Assembly (NCBI RefSeq): GCF_049856295.1
Contig: NZ_JBNDMZ010000002.1
Span: forward strand, 124,001 to 188,000
Direction: 5' to 3'
Length of the DNA: 64,000 nt
Source: JB111 sp049856295
GTDB taxonomy: Bacteria; Actinomycetota; Actinomycetes; Actinomycetales; Actinomycetaceae
Shown here: one piece after another, positions 24,906 through 36,178 of the stretch
How positions within the stretch are numbered: the stretch's first letter is position 1
Layout of the letters: the number at the start of each line of letters is the position of its first letter
Position numbers and translations under genes: made by a program
Notes under the pieces: generated by a model
Seen by the model: the letters and a program-made list of their open reading frames with translations, nothing else
The model's database searches: none
What the model was told of the DNA's origin: nothing

Positions 24906-25079
24906 GATTGGGACACTAGTGGTTGTTGGGGCAGGAGTCGAACGTGTGGCGCGTCCTGGACGGCCGGGCGGGTCGGGAGCCGCCGGCGCGGCGGTCGGCG
25001 GGTGCGGGGTCGTGGACGGAGCGGGGAGGGACCGGGGTGTCGGCGTCGGACCCCGGCGTGACCGAGGGGCTTCCGCGAC

Positions 25080-25085
25080 TACGCT
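25080..25085 (+). promoter_or_regulatory. -10 element of leaderless promoter for the Rv2175c-like gene
   Basis: TACGCT, 7 nt before the ATG at 25093. Confidence 0.5.
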
Positions 25086-25092
25086 GGCCGTC

Positions 25093-25440
25093 ATGCCTGG
25101 ACCGACCTGGATCTCCGTGCCCGAGGCCGCCGACCTGCTCGGCATCCGCGACCGCGACGTCCGTCAGCTCGTCCGGGACGGTCGCCTCGTGACGGTGCGG
25201 TCGTCGACCGGGGCGGCGGGGATCGCTCGCGAGATGCTCGACCTGGCCGCCGAGCCCCCGGCGGCCCTCGACGGCCTCGCCGGCACCCTCACGCTGCTGG
25301 GCGACGGTGGGATGTCACCCGAGACGGTCGTCGACTGGCTGTGGGAGCGGGACGACGAGCTTGAGGAGACGCCGATCGAGGCGCTCCGGTCCGGTCGGGT
25401 TCACGCGGTACGCCGCGTGGCGCTCGCGCAGGCGTTCTGA
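25093..25440 (+). CDS. Rv2175c-like helix-turn-helix DNA-binding protein
   Basis: A 115-residue protein with a MerR/excisionase-like winged helix at the N-terminus (WISVPEAADLLGIRDRDVRQLVRDGRLVTVRSS) and a helical C-terminal domain with TLLGDGGMSPETVVDWLW. The family type Rv2175c is a DNA-binding substrate of PknL in M. tuberculosis. Placement two genes from a PknL-like kinase supports the same link here. The N-terminus is too short to show the phosphorylated Thr extension of Rv2175c clearly. Start ATG at 25093 is supported by the leaderless promoter. Confidence 0.88.
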   Translation: MPGPTWISVPEAADLLGIRDRDVRQLVRDGRLVTVRSSTGAAGIAREMLDLAAEPPAALDGLAGTLTLLGDGGMSPETVVDWLWERDDELEETPIEALRSGRVHAVRRVALAQAF

Positions 25441-25456
25441 GGGCCGGGCCGCTCTC

Positions 25457-26563
25457 CTAGGCCGAGCGGGTGACGAGCGCGGCCGCGAGGGCCTCGAGCA
25501 CCTGACGGGGTGCGTCGTCGAGCGCAAGGTCCGTCAGGGCCCGGCCGGCGGCCTGCTCGCGCTCGTCGATGAGGCGCTCGTGCGCCGCCCGGGCGCCGGT
25601 CGAGGTGATGACCTCCCGCAGCCTGTCCACCCCGGCGGCGTCGAGCGCGGGGTCGCCGACGAGCGCCTCGATCTCGTCCCGCTCGTCCGGGCCCGCGGCG
25701 CTCCACGTGAGCGCGAGCAGGGCGGTCCGCTTACCCTCCCGCAGGTCGTCGCCCGCGGGCTTCCCGGTGACCTCGGGATCTCCGAACACGCCGAGCTCGT
25801 CGTCGCGGAGCTGGAACGCCTCGCCGAGCGGCTCGCCGACCGCCCGGAGCCCGGTGACGAGCTCCGGCGCGCCGCCCGCGAGCGCCGCTCCGAGCGCGAG
25901 GGGGTGCTCGACCGAGTACCGCGCGGACTTGTGCCGCAGCACCGTGAGCGAGCGGGTGAGCGCGCCGTCCGGGTCGGTGCGCAGCGGGGTGGCCGCCGCC
26001 CGGACGTCGAGGTACTGCCCGGCGGCGACCTCCGCGCACATGTGGTCGTAGATCGCCCGGGCGGTCGCGCCCGGTCCCGCGTCGACGGCGGCGCGGGCGG
26101 CATCCATCGAGGCCGACGAGGCGGCCAGGAGGAGATCCCCGAGCAGGATCGCCCCGGCCACGCCGAACGACACCGCATCGCCGTCGAGCCGCTGCTCGCG
26201 GTGCGTCCCGGAGATGGCGACGTGCGCCGCCGGGAGCCCGCGGCGCACGTCGGCGCCGTCCATCACGTCGTCGTGGACGAGCGCCGCCAGCTGGAAGAGC
26301 TCGAGCGCCGCCCCGGCGCGCACGACCGGGTCCGGCGCGTCGACCTCCTGCGGGCCTCCGGCGGCGAGGTGCCCCGCGTAGGCGAGGAGGGCGCGCGACC
26401 GCTTCCCGCGGGCGAGCAGGGCGCGACCCGGGTCGACGAGGGCGTCGAGCCGGCCGGTCAGCCCCTCGAGCCGCGCGAGCGTGGCCTCGAGCTCGGTGCG
26501 CGTCGCCGCGTCGACCGCCGAGCGGACGGCGGGCAGGGGGGCGGGCAACGCGTCGGGGGCCAT
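25457..26563 (-). CDS. Trans-isoprenyl diphosphate synthase (GGPP/polyprenyl synthase)
   Basis: A 368-residue prenyltransferase that condenses isopentenyl diphosphate with allylic diphosphates. The first Asp-rich motif is HDDVMDGADVRRG and the second is QLRDDELGVFGD; GKRSRALL provides the early substrate-binding Lys/Arg. It probably makes a C20 or longer precursor for menaquinone or carotenoid-type lipids. Position near pknL matches idsA2 (Rv2173). Start ATG at 26563 lies 6 nt after TACCCT; the longer frame upstream would run into the divergent DUF4192 gene. Confidence 0.92.
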   Translation of the reverse strand: MAPDALPAPLPAVRSAVDAATRTELEATLARLEGLTGRLDALVDPGRALLARGKRSRALLAYAGHLAAGGPQEVDAPDPVVRAGAALELFQLAALVHDDVMDGADVRRGLPAAHVAISGTHREQRLDGDAVSFGVAGAILLGDLLLAASSASMDAARAAVDAGPGATARAIYDHMCAEVAAGQYLDVRAAATPLRTDPDGALTRSLTVLRHKSARYSVEHPLALGAALAGGAPELVTGLRAVGEPLGEAFQLRDDELGVFGDPEVTGKPAGDDLREGKRTALLALTWSAAGPDERDEIEALVGDPALDAAGVDRLREVITSTGARAAHERLIDEREQAAGRALTDLALDDAPRQVLEALAAALVTRSA

Positions 26564-26569
26564 GGGGTC

Positions 26570-26575
26570 AGGGTA
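26570..26575 (-). promoter_or_regulatory. -10 element of leaderless promoter for the polyprenyl synthase
   Basis: TACCCT on the minus strand, 6 nt before the ATG at 26563. Confidence 0.5.
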
Positions 26576-26684
26576 CGGGCGCGGGTCGGCCACGAGGTCC
26601 CCGGGCGAGTCCACAGGTCGCCGTGCGGCGGTGCTGTGCACAGGGCCGCTCCGGGCGGTGGGAGCCGGCTGCCAGCGTGCTCGC

Positions 26685-27950
26685 ATGACGCCAACGACGC
26701 TCCGACTGTCCTGCGACGCCGACCTGGTCGGCGCCGTCCCGCACCTCTTCGGGTTCGTGCCCGAGGAGTCCCTCTCGCTGCTCACGGTGCCGATGCCGCC
26801 GGGGCCTCCCGGGGTCGGACCGGCCGCGCGGCTCGAGCTGACCGAGGCGGGCGGCCCCGGCGGGCAGCCCTACGTCGCCGGTGTGATCTCCCGGTTCGCC
26901 CGCGACAGGTTCGGCATCTACGCCGCGGTCGTGCACACCGACCTCCCGCTGAGGGACGCGTGCGAGTCGCCGGTCGTGCTCACCGCGGTCCGGAGGGTCC
27001 GCGAGCTCGACGACCCTCGCGTCGGCGCGTGGGTCGTGGCGCGCGACGGGTGGCAGCGCCTCCCGGGGCACGCGCCGTTCGAGGACCGGTCGGGTCCGCG
27101 CCCGCTCGACGAGCTGGGGCACGCACGGGCCGTGACCGAGCTCGTGCTCACGGGCTCGGCGCCAGTCGCGGGTCGGGCTGACCTGGGGATCGCGCGCGAG
27201 CCGGACTCCGCGACCGGGAGCCTCCTGCTCGACGCGCTCGCGGACCGGATGCAGCGGCGTCTGCCGGGGGTGGTGCTGACCGTGCGCGCGTACGACGAGC
27301 TCGTGACCCGCAGGCTCCGTCCCGACCAGGGGCTGAGCGGGCGGGACCGGGAGCTGCTCGCCCGGCTCCTCCTCGGCCTCGAGCGGCCGGGCGTCCGTGA
27401 CGCCGTGCTCACGCGCGTGCTCGTCGGGACGGGCATGCCGGTCGAGCTGCTGACGGAGCCCGAGCTCGTCGGGCAGCTGTGGACGGGTGGTCCCATCGAG
27501 GCCGCCGACCGTCGCCGACCGCTCGAGGTGCTGGCCAGGTTCGCCCCCTCGGGGGTCGTGGCGCCGACGTCGGCGCTCCTCGCCCTGCTGGCGTGGCGCC
27601 GCGGGGAGGGGGCGCGCGCGGCCGTGCTCGCCGAGCTCGCGCTCGAGGATCGGCCGGAGTACAGCCTCGCCCGCCTCGTGCTCGAGGTGCAGGCATCCGG
27701 GGCGATCCCGCCGGCAGCCCGGCAGGACGCGCTCGAGGATGACGCGGACGACTGGTTCGGTCCGTCGCCGTTCCTCGACGAGCCCGGCGGGCACCCCGAC
27801 CTCGACGATCTCTCGGACATCGAGGAGGACGGCCCCGACGGGTCGTGGTGGCTCGGTGGTCCGCCGACCGACGACCGGTGCCTGCAGATGTACACGGAGG
27901 AGCTGATCGACGAGATCGAGCGGGGCGACGGGCGCTCGGGGACCACGTGA
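26685..27950 (+). CDS. DUF4192 family protein
   Basis: A 421-residue cytoplasmic protein of unknown function found widely in actinobacteria. The start shows the family pattern: LRLSCDADLVGAVPHLFGFVPEESLSLLTV. The body alternates helices and short strands, and the C-terminus is very acidic (about residues 350-400). No catalytic motif is recognised. The ATG at 26685 has no clear ribosome-binding site; CAGCGT lies 6 nt before it, so it may also be leaderless. It diverges from the polyprenyl synthase. Confidence 0.85.
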   Translation: MTPTTLRLSCDADLVGAVPHLFGFVPEESLSLLTVPMPPGPPGVGPAARLELTEAGGPGGQPYVAGVISRFARDRFGIYAAVVHTDLPLRDACESPVVLTAVRRVRELDDPRVGAWVVARDGWQRLPGHAPFEDRSGPRPLDELGHARAVTELVLTGSAPVAGRADLGIAREPDSATGSLLLDALADRMQRRLPGVVLTVRAYDELVTRRLRPDQGLSGRDRELLARLLLGLERPGVRDAVLTRVLVGTGMPVELLTEPELVGQLWTGGPIEAADRRRPLEVLARFAPSGVVAPTSALLALLAWRRGEGARAAVLAELALEDRPEYSLARLVLEVQASGAIPPAARQDALEDDADDWFGPSPFLDEPGGHPDLDDLSDIEEDGPDGSWWLGGPPTDDRCLQMYTEELIDEIERGDGRSGTT

Positions 27951-28060
27951 GGACGGCGCGGGCCGCGCCGAGCGCGCTGCGGTGGCAGGCGTCGCCCGGG
28001 ACGTCCGGGTAGCGTCGTCCTGGCGCGCACCGCACGGGTGGCCGCGCGGAGGAGGACCCG

Positions 28061-28447
28061 ATGCACGTCGTCGTCGCGTACCTGGCCACGCCCGAGGGCG
28101 AGGCCGCGCTCTCGGAGGCGATCGCCGCCGCCACGGAGCGGGACGAGCGGGTCGTCGTCGTCCTCACCCGTGCGCGGACCGAGGTGGACACGCAGACGGT
28201 CGTCGAGGTCGATGCGGACGCCGCCCGCGCCCGCCTCGACGAGGCGGACCTCGCCTACGAGATCCGGTACGTCGGGCTGGGGCGGGACGCCGGGCACGAG
28301 ATCGTGCAGGCGGCCGTGGACACGCAGGCCCGGCTCGTCGTCCTCGGCCTGACGCGCCGCGCACCGACGGGCACCCTGAGCCTCGGCTCCGGCGCCCAGC
28401 ACGTCCTGCTCGAGTCGCCGTGCCCCGTGCTGGTCGTCCATCCCTGA
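28061..28447 (+). CDS. Universal stress protein (UspA) family protein
   Basis: A 128-residue single-domain Usp fold protein: MHVVVAYLATPEG at strand 1, a DAGHEIVQAAVDTQARLVVLGL segment, and a C-terminal GSGAQHVLLESPCPVLVVH. The ATP-binding G-2x-G-9x-G(S/T) signature is partly kept (LTRRAPTG then GSGAQ), so nucleotide binding is uncertain. A GGAGGA ribosome-binding site precedes the ATG. It is 78 nt before gcvT on the same strand. Confidence 0.88.
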   Translation: MHVVVAYLATPEGEAALSEAIAAATERDERVVVVLTRARTEVDTQTVVEVDADAARARLDEADLAYEIRYVGLGRDAGHEIVQAAVDTQARLVVLGLTRRAPTGTLSLGSGAQHVLLESPCPVLVVHP

Positions 28448-28525
28448 TCCCGCCCGGCCGCGTCCCCGGCGCCGTACGCTGGAGGGCGCAGCCCACCCGC
28501 CGCACCGTCGCACCGGAGGACCGCC

Positions 28526-29632
28526 GTGACCGAGCAGGACGTCCAGCACACCCCCTTGCACGTCGCCCACCTGGACGCCGGCGCCTCGATGACCGACTTC
28601 GCCGGCTGGGACATGCCGTTGCGCTACAGCTCCGAGCTCGAGGAGCACCGGGCGGTCCGCACCGCGGCGGGCCTCTTCGACCTCTCCCACATGGGCCAGG
28701 TCGTCGTGGAGGGCCCGGGTGCCGGGGAGGCGCTCGACCGGGCGCTCGTCACCCGCCCCTCGACCGCCGAGGTCGGGCGGGCGAGGTACTCGGTCATGCT
28801 CGACCCCGACGGGGGCATCGTCGACGACCTCGTCGTGTACCGCCTCGGCGAGCACGAGTTCCTCGTCGTGGCGAACGCCGCCAACCGGCTCGTCGTCGTC
28901 GACGAGCTGACCCGTCGGGCCGAGGGCGTCGCCGACGTCTCGGTGGAGGACCGCACCACCGCCCGCGCCCTGATCGCGGTCCAGGGTCCGCAGGCGCCGG
29001 CGATCCTCGCGTCCGTCACGGACGACGATCTCGACACGCTGCGGTACTACCGGGCGCGGCGCGCGACGGTGGCCGGCGTCGACCTCCTCGTCGCGCGCAC
29101 CGGCTACACCGGGGAGGTCGGCTACGAGCTCATGCTCGGTGCCGCCCACGCCCGCTCGGTGTGGGACGCCCTGCTCGTGGCCGGCGCCGAGGAGGGCCTC
29201 GTCCCGGCCGGGCTGGCCTCCCGCGACACGCTGCGCCTCGAGGCCGGCATGCCGCTCTACGGCAACGAGCTCTCCCGGTCGACGGGCCCGGACGAGGTCG
29301 GCCTCACCCGGCTCGTCGACCTGACCGAGGAGCACGCGTTCGTCGGCCGCGCGGCGGTGGAGGCCGCGCGTGAGCGCCCGACCGGACGGGCGCTCGTCGC
29401 GCTGTCCGGCGAGGGCCGTCGCGCCGCGCGCGCGGGGTCCGCAGTGCTCGTGGGGGACGTGGAGGTCGGGACGGTGACCTCCGGGGCGCTCTCCCCGACC
29501 CTCGGCCACCCGATCGCGCTCGCCCTCGTCGATCGCCCCCTCGAGCCCGGCACGGCCGCCGAGGCCGACGTGCGCGGGCGTCGGCAGGCGATGACCGTCG
29601 TCGAGACCCCGTTCTACAAGCGCCCGTCCTGA
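28526..29632 (+). CDS. gcvT: Glycine cleavage system T protein (aminomethyltransferase)
   Basis: A 368-residue enzyme that moves the methylene group from the lipoyl-aminomethyl arm of GcvH to tetrahydrofolate and releases ammonia. Family segments are MTDFAGWDMPLRYSSE, FDLSHMGQV, RTGYTGEVGYEL and AGLASRDTLRLEAGMPLYGNEL, with the catalytic Asp in SRDTLR. The GTG start has GGAGGA 7 nt upstream. First of gcvT-gcvH-gcvP. The short upstream spacer (28448-28525) is too small for a tandem glycine riboswitch. Confidence 0.97.
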   Translation: MTEQDVQHTPLHVAHLDAGASMTDFAGWDMPLRYSSELEEHRAVRTAAGLFDLSHMGQVVVEGPGAGEALDRALVTRPSTAEVGRARYSVMLDPDGGIVDDLVVYRLGEHEFLVVANAANRLVVVDELTRRAEGVADVSVEDRTTARALIAVQGPQAPAILASVTDDDLDTLRYYRARRATVAGVDLLVARTGYTGEVGYELMLGAAHARSVWDALLVAGAEEGLVPAGLASRDTLRLEAGMPLYGNELSRSTGPDEVGLTRLVDLTEEHAFVGRAAVEAARERPTGRALVALSGEGRRAARAGSAVLVGDVEVGTVTSGALSPTLGHPIALALVDRPLEPGTAAEADVRGRRQAMTVVETPFYKRPS

Positions 29633-29747
29633 CGTCGACCGGTCGCGCCGCACCCGCGACGTCCCCTCCTCACCCGCCTCCTCCCGTTCGCCCCACCTGT
29701 CCCCGTCAGACTCGTCCCGATCCGCCACGCACCCGAAGGAGACCGCT

Positions 29748-30130
29748 GTGAGCAGCTACCCCGAGGACCGGAAGTACACCGCAGAGCACGAGTGGATCGC
29801 CGTCGACGGCGCGACCGCCAGGGTCGGGCTGACCAGGTTCGCCGCGGAGTCGCTCGGCGAGGCCGTGTACGTCGACCTGCCCGAGGTCGGCGACACCGTG
29901 ACGGCCGGCGAGGCCTGCGGAGAGGTCGAGTCGACGAAGTCGGTCTCCGACCTCGTCGCCCCCGCCACCGGCGAGGTCACCGCGGTCAACGACGCCGCGG
30001 ACGCCGACCCGGCGCTCATCACGAACGACCCCCACGGCGAGGGGTGGCTCTACGAGATCACGGTCGGCGAGCTGCCGTCCGACCTGCTCGACGCCGCCGG
30101 GTACGCCGCGCTCGCCGACGAGGCCGCCAA

Positions 30131-30134
<4 letters not shown>
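29748..30134 (+). CDS. gcvH: Glycine cleavage system H protein
   Basis: A 128-residue lipoyl carrier that shuttles the aminomethyl group between GcvP, GcvT and the L protein. The lipoylation Lys is in ESTKSVSDL (about residue 64), and EHEWI marks the N-terminal strand. GTG start with AAGGAG upstream. The 115-nt gap after gcvT holds only this translation signal. The stop overlaps the gcvP start (GTGA). Confidence 0.98.
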
Positions 30135-33055
<2,921 letters not shown>

Positions 33056-33085
33056 GGGGCGCATCAGGGGACCGACGGACGCCCC

Positions 33086-33125
33086 GTCGGCGTCGGCGCG
33101 CAGCCGGACGTGCGCCGACGCCGAC
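33086..33125 (+). terminator. Terminator hairpin after gcvP
   Basis: A perfect 14-bp stem: GTCGGCGTCGGCGC at 33086-33099 pairs with 33112-33125, loop about 12 nt, 30 nt past the gcvP stop. Confidence 0.8.
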
Positions 33126-33148
33126 AAGGGTGTAATGTCTGTGTCGGC

Positions 33149-33154
33149 TATAAT
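33149..33154 (+). promoter_or_regulatory. -10 element of rpoD promoter
   Basis: A perfect TATAAT in an A/T-rich pocket just after the gcvP terminator and 115 nt before the rpoD start. No good TTGACA is seen at 16-18 nt upstream, so it may depend on an extended -10 or another sigma factor. Confidence 0.55.
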
Positions 33155-33269
33155 TGTAGGGACGGCGCGCGCCGCCCCGGGCTCGTTCTGCGGGTCGGCA
33201 TGGAACATGCGGCGCGACGGGCGTGTTGAGACCACGACGCCCCCACCCCCGGCGAAAGGCCCCCTACCG

Positions 33270-34808
33270 ATGAGTACCGACGTTACTGAGCCTGCGACGG
33301 GCACGAGCACGACCACCCCCGCGGCGAAGACACCTGCCAAGAAGACCACCGCGAAGAAGCCCGCGGCGAGGAAGACGACCTCGTCCACGACCGCCGCGAA
33401 GTCGACCGCGGCGAAGAAGACGTCCAGCGCGAAGTCGTCGACCACCGCCGCGAGGTCGGGCAGCACGGCGAAGTCGTCGACCGCCGCGAAGAAGACCACC
33501 ACCGCGGCCGCTCCGAAGCGCGGCGCGAAGGCGGCGAAGCCGGCGGACGAGGTCGAGGAGACCGAGGAGACGACGACCACCCCCGAGGACGTCGACGAGT
33601 CGGAGCTCGTGGACGAGACCGGCACGGCGGACACCGACAGCGCCGACGAGGCCGACGACTCGGACGACGAGACCGACGGCGCCGACACGGACGATGCCTC
33701 TGACGAGGACCACGCCGAGGAGCCGGCCCCGGCGCAGTCCGCAACCCGTGGTTCGCGCCGCGGCAAGCTCGCCGTCGTCCCGGACGCGTCCTCCACGAAG
33801 GACGGGAAGTCCGGCAAGGAGGAGACGACCGCGAGCGGGTTCGTGGTCTCGGACTCCGACGACGACGACCAGCCCGTCCAGCAGGTCGTCACCGCCGGCG
33901 CGACCGCGGACCCGGTCAAGGACTACCTCAAGCAGATCGGCAAGGTGGCCCTCCTCAACGCCGAGCAGGAGGTCGAGCTCGCCAAGCGCATCGAGGCCGG
34001 CCTGTTCGCCGAGGAGCGCCTGGCTCAGGAGCCCGAGATGGAGCGCAAGCTCTCCCGGGAGCTGCAGTGGATCGCGAACGACGGCCGCCTCGCGAAGAAC
34101 CACCTCCTCGAGGCGAACCTGCGACTCGTCGTGTCCCTGGCCAAGCGGTACACGGGTCGCGGGATGCTGTTCCTCGACCTCATCCAGGAGGGCAACCTCG
34201 GCCTCATCCGCGCGGTCGAGAAGTTCGACTACACCAAGGGCTACAAGTTCTCCACGTACGCGACCTGGTGGATCCGTCAGGCCATCACCCGCGCCATGGC
34301 CGACCAGGCCCGCACCATCCGCATCCCCGTGCACATGGTCGAGGTCATCAACAAGCTCGCCCGCGTCCAGCGGCAGATGCTCCAGGACCTGGGCCGCGAG
34401 CCCACGCCCGAGGAGCTCGCCAAAGAGCTCGACATGACCCCGGAGAAGGTCGTCGAGGTCCAGAAGTACGGCCGCGAGCCCATCTCCCTGCACACCCCGC
34501 TCGGCGAGGACGGCGACTCCGAGTTCGGTGACCTCATCGAGGACTCCGAGGCCGTCGTGCCCGCCGAGGCCGTGAGCTTCACGCTCCTGCAGGAGCAGCT
34601 CAACGCCGTGCTCGACACGCTCTCAGAGCGGGAGGCCGGCGTGGTCTCCATGCGGTTCGGCCTCCAGGACGGCCAGCCCAAGACCCTCGACGAGATCGGC
34701 AAGGTCTACGGGGTCACCCGCGAGCGCATCAGGCAGATAGAGAGCAAGACGATGTCGAAGCTCCGTCACCCGAGCCGCTCCCAGGTCCTGCGCGACTACC
34801 TGGACTGA
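33270..34808 (+). CDS. rpoD: Primary sigma factor (sigma-70/HrdB/SigA)
   Basis: A 512-residue housekeeping sigma factor. The first 90 residues are Lys/Ala/Thr-rich with AKKTT-type repeats, then an acidic Asp/Glu stretch (about 92-155), as in Streptomyces HrdB. Conserved regions follow: 1.2 (DPVKDYLKQIGKVALLNAEQEVELAKRIE), 2.1-2.4 (NLRLVVSLAKRYTGRG, FLDLIQEGNLGLIRAVEKFDY, YATWWIRQAITRA), 3 and 4.2 (TRERIRQIESKTMSKLRHPSRS). ATG at 33270 is preceded by GAAAGG; the frame is open upstream without a start signal. Confidence 0.98.
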   Translation: MSTDVTEPATGTSTTTPAAKTPAKKTTAKKPAARKTTSSTTAAKSTAAKKTSSAKSSTTAARSGSTAKSSTAAKKTTTAAAPKRGAKAAKPADEVEETEETTTTPEDVDESELVDETGTADTDSADEADDSDDETDGADTDDASDEDHAEEPAPAQSATRGSRRGKLAVVPDASSTKDGKSGKEETTASGFVVSDSDDDDQPVQQVVTAGATADPVKDYLKQIGKVALLNAEQEVELAKRIEAGLFAEERLAQEPEMERKLSRELQWIANDGRLAKNHLLEANLRLVVSLAKRYTGRGMLFLDLIQEGNLGLIRAVEKFDYTKGYKFSTYATWWIRQAITRAMADQARTIRIPVHMVEVINKLARVQRQMLQDLGREPTPEELAKELDMTPEKVVEVQKYGREPISLHTPLGEDGDSEFGDLIEDSEAVVPAEAVSFTLLQEQLNAVLDTLSEREAGVVSMRFGLQDGQPKTLDEIGKVYGVTRERIRQIESKTMSKLRHPSRSQVLRDYLD

Positions 34809-34827
34809 CCCCGACCGAACGACCGAC

Positions 34828-34873
34828 CCGACGGGCCCGTGTCGCACCTCATCGTGCGGCCCGGGCCCGTCGG
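34828..34873 (+). terminator. Terminator hairpin after rpoD
   Basis: CCGACGGGCCCG at 34828-34839 pairs with 34862-34873, extended inward by GTCGCAC/GTGCGGC. It lies 20 nt past the rpoD stop. Confidence 0.8.
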
Positions 34874-34962
34874 CGTCCCCGGCCGGTACAGATATCGGGC
34901 GTTCCGGCACGGACGCCGCGCGCCACGGAGGCCGACGACGGGCGGTCGAGCTCCGGCGCCGC

Positions 34963-35460
34963 CTAGAAGAGCGTCATCACGCCCCAGATGACGAGCAGGA
35001 CGCCGAAGGCGATCGTCACGCCCCACAGCCCCTTGATGAGGAAGCTGGTCGTCCGCCGGGACTGCGGGTCGTCGTCGTACCGTCCGAAGGGGAGGCCCGC
35101 CATCGTCGGCCCGGGTTCCCGGCCCTCGTGGGCCGCGACGGCCCGCTCGGCATCGGAGATCCGCGAGGGCGGCGGCTCGGCGCCGTCGGCGCCGAACGCG
35201 TCGCCGTAGCCGCCTGACCCGTCGCCAGGGGCGCCGGAGGCGTCCGGCCCGTTCATGCCGTACGGGTCGGAGGCGGGCCGCTCGCCGGCCGGGGTGGGCG
35301 CGGCGGAGGCGCCGTACTGCTCGGGGCCCGCAGCCGGGTACTCGTCGGGGCCGGCCGTCCCGGGCTCCCGGACGTCGGCGGTCCATCGTGTGCCGTCCCA
35401 TCGACGCTCGAGGCCCTCCTGCCACGGGTCCGGGTGCCAGCCTGGTTCGCGCTGCTCCAT
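34963..35460 (-). CDS. DUF2510 domain membrane protein
   Basis: A 165-residue protein. The N-terminal DUF2510 motif reads EPGWHPDPWQEGLERRWDGTRWT, a short beta-hairpin module common on actinobacterial membrane proteins. A long Gly/Pro/Asp-rich linker follows, and one C-terminal helix (about 141-162) ends at the last residues, suggesting a tail-anchored protein. The ATG at 35460 has GAGGAG upstream. Function unknown. Confidence 0.85.
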   Translation of the reverse strand: MEQREPGWHPDPWQEGLERRWDGTRWTADVREPGTAGPDEYPAAGPEQYGASAAPTPAGERPASDPYGMNGPDASGAPGDGSGGYGDAFGADGAEPPPSRISDAERAVAAHEGREPGPTMAGLPFGRYDDDPQSRRTTSFLIKGLWGVTIAFGVLLVIWGVMTLF

Positions 35461-35540
35461 CTCGGGACTCCTCGTCTCGCTCGGTCGGGCGTAGTCCAGC
35501 GTGGCACAGCGGCGCGTGCGGCGCCGGTCAGGCACAGGGG

Positions 35541-36125
35541 TCAGGTACCTGGCGGTCGGGGTCGGTCGGGTCGCGCGCCGGGCCACGGCGGACCCCAGGG
35601 CCGCGCGGTGGTCGCGAACGCGACGACGAGCCGGCGTGCGGCCCCGGTGAGCACGAGCCCGAGCATGACGCGAAGCAGGGAGCCGTCGGCGAGGACGAGC
35701 TCGACCCGACCGGCCTGCAGCAGCCGGCCTCGGCGTCGGGCACCGCGGACCACGTCGCGCGGCAGGTCCCACAGGATCTCGGGTGCGCTCTCGAGGGGAT
35801 TCGTCGTGAGGACCACCCGGTGGGACGTGACGAGGAGGTACGGGAACGTCTCGCAGCGGTCGATCGCGTCGCGCACCTCGGTGGCGAGACAGTCCGGCCA
35901 ACCTATGAGGGACACGCCCGTGACCACCGAGTCCGCGAGATCGGCGGTGTAGTCGGTCGGCAGGCCGAGCAGCATGTCCAGCGGCGACCCGAGGTCGAAC
36001 CTCGGCCGCGGACCGAAGCGCTCGGCGCCCGCCATGTAGGCCACACCCTCCCAGGCGTGCGGGCGCTCGTCGGGCGTGCGTAGCACGCGCGGCAGCGCGT
36101 CCCCGGCATGGCGGAGCATGTCCAT
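35541..36125 (-). CDS. Hypothetical protein with a possible PH/GRAM-like domain
   Basis: A 194-residue protein I do not recognise. Residues about 93-170 (YLLVTSHRVVLTTN, ILWDLPRDVV, VELVLADGSLLRVML) read as alternating strands resembling a bacterial PH/GRAM-type domain. The N-terminal half has short helices and no motif. Start ATG at 36125 (or ATG at 36119); CAGCAT lies 6 nt upstream of the former. The frame is open further upstream over the DUF3152 gene but in a different frame. Confidence 0.7.
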   Translation of the reverse strand: MDMLRHAGDALPRVLRTPDERPHAWEGVAYMAGAERFGPRPRFDLGSPLDMLLGLPTDYTADLADSVVTGVSLIGWPDCLATEVRDAIDRCETFPYLLVTSHRVVLTTNPLESAPEILWDLPRDVVRGARRRGRLLQAGRVELVLADGSLLRVMLGLVLTGAARRLVVAFATTARPWGPPWPGARPDRPRPPGT

Positions 36126-36178
36126 GGCGTCATGCTGCCGTACCGCTGACCCGCCGCGACGCGCGCGAGCGAGGGGGA

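Noticed and set aside
24815..25079. ydaO-type c-di-AMP riboswitch before the LysM gene
   Set aside because: Such riboswitches precede wall-hydrolase genes in actinobacteria, but the conserved aptamer segments are not visible here.
28448..28525. Glycine riboswitch before gcvT
   Set aside because: Only 78 nt separate the Usp gene and gcvT, and no tandem aptamer core could be recognised.
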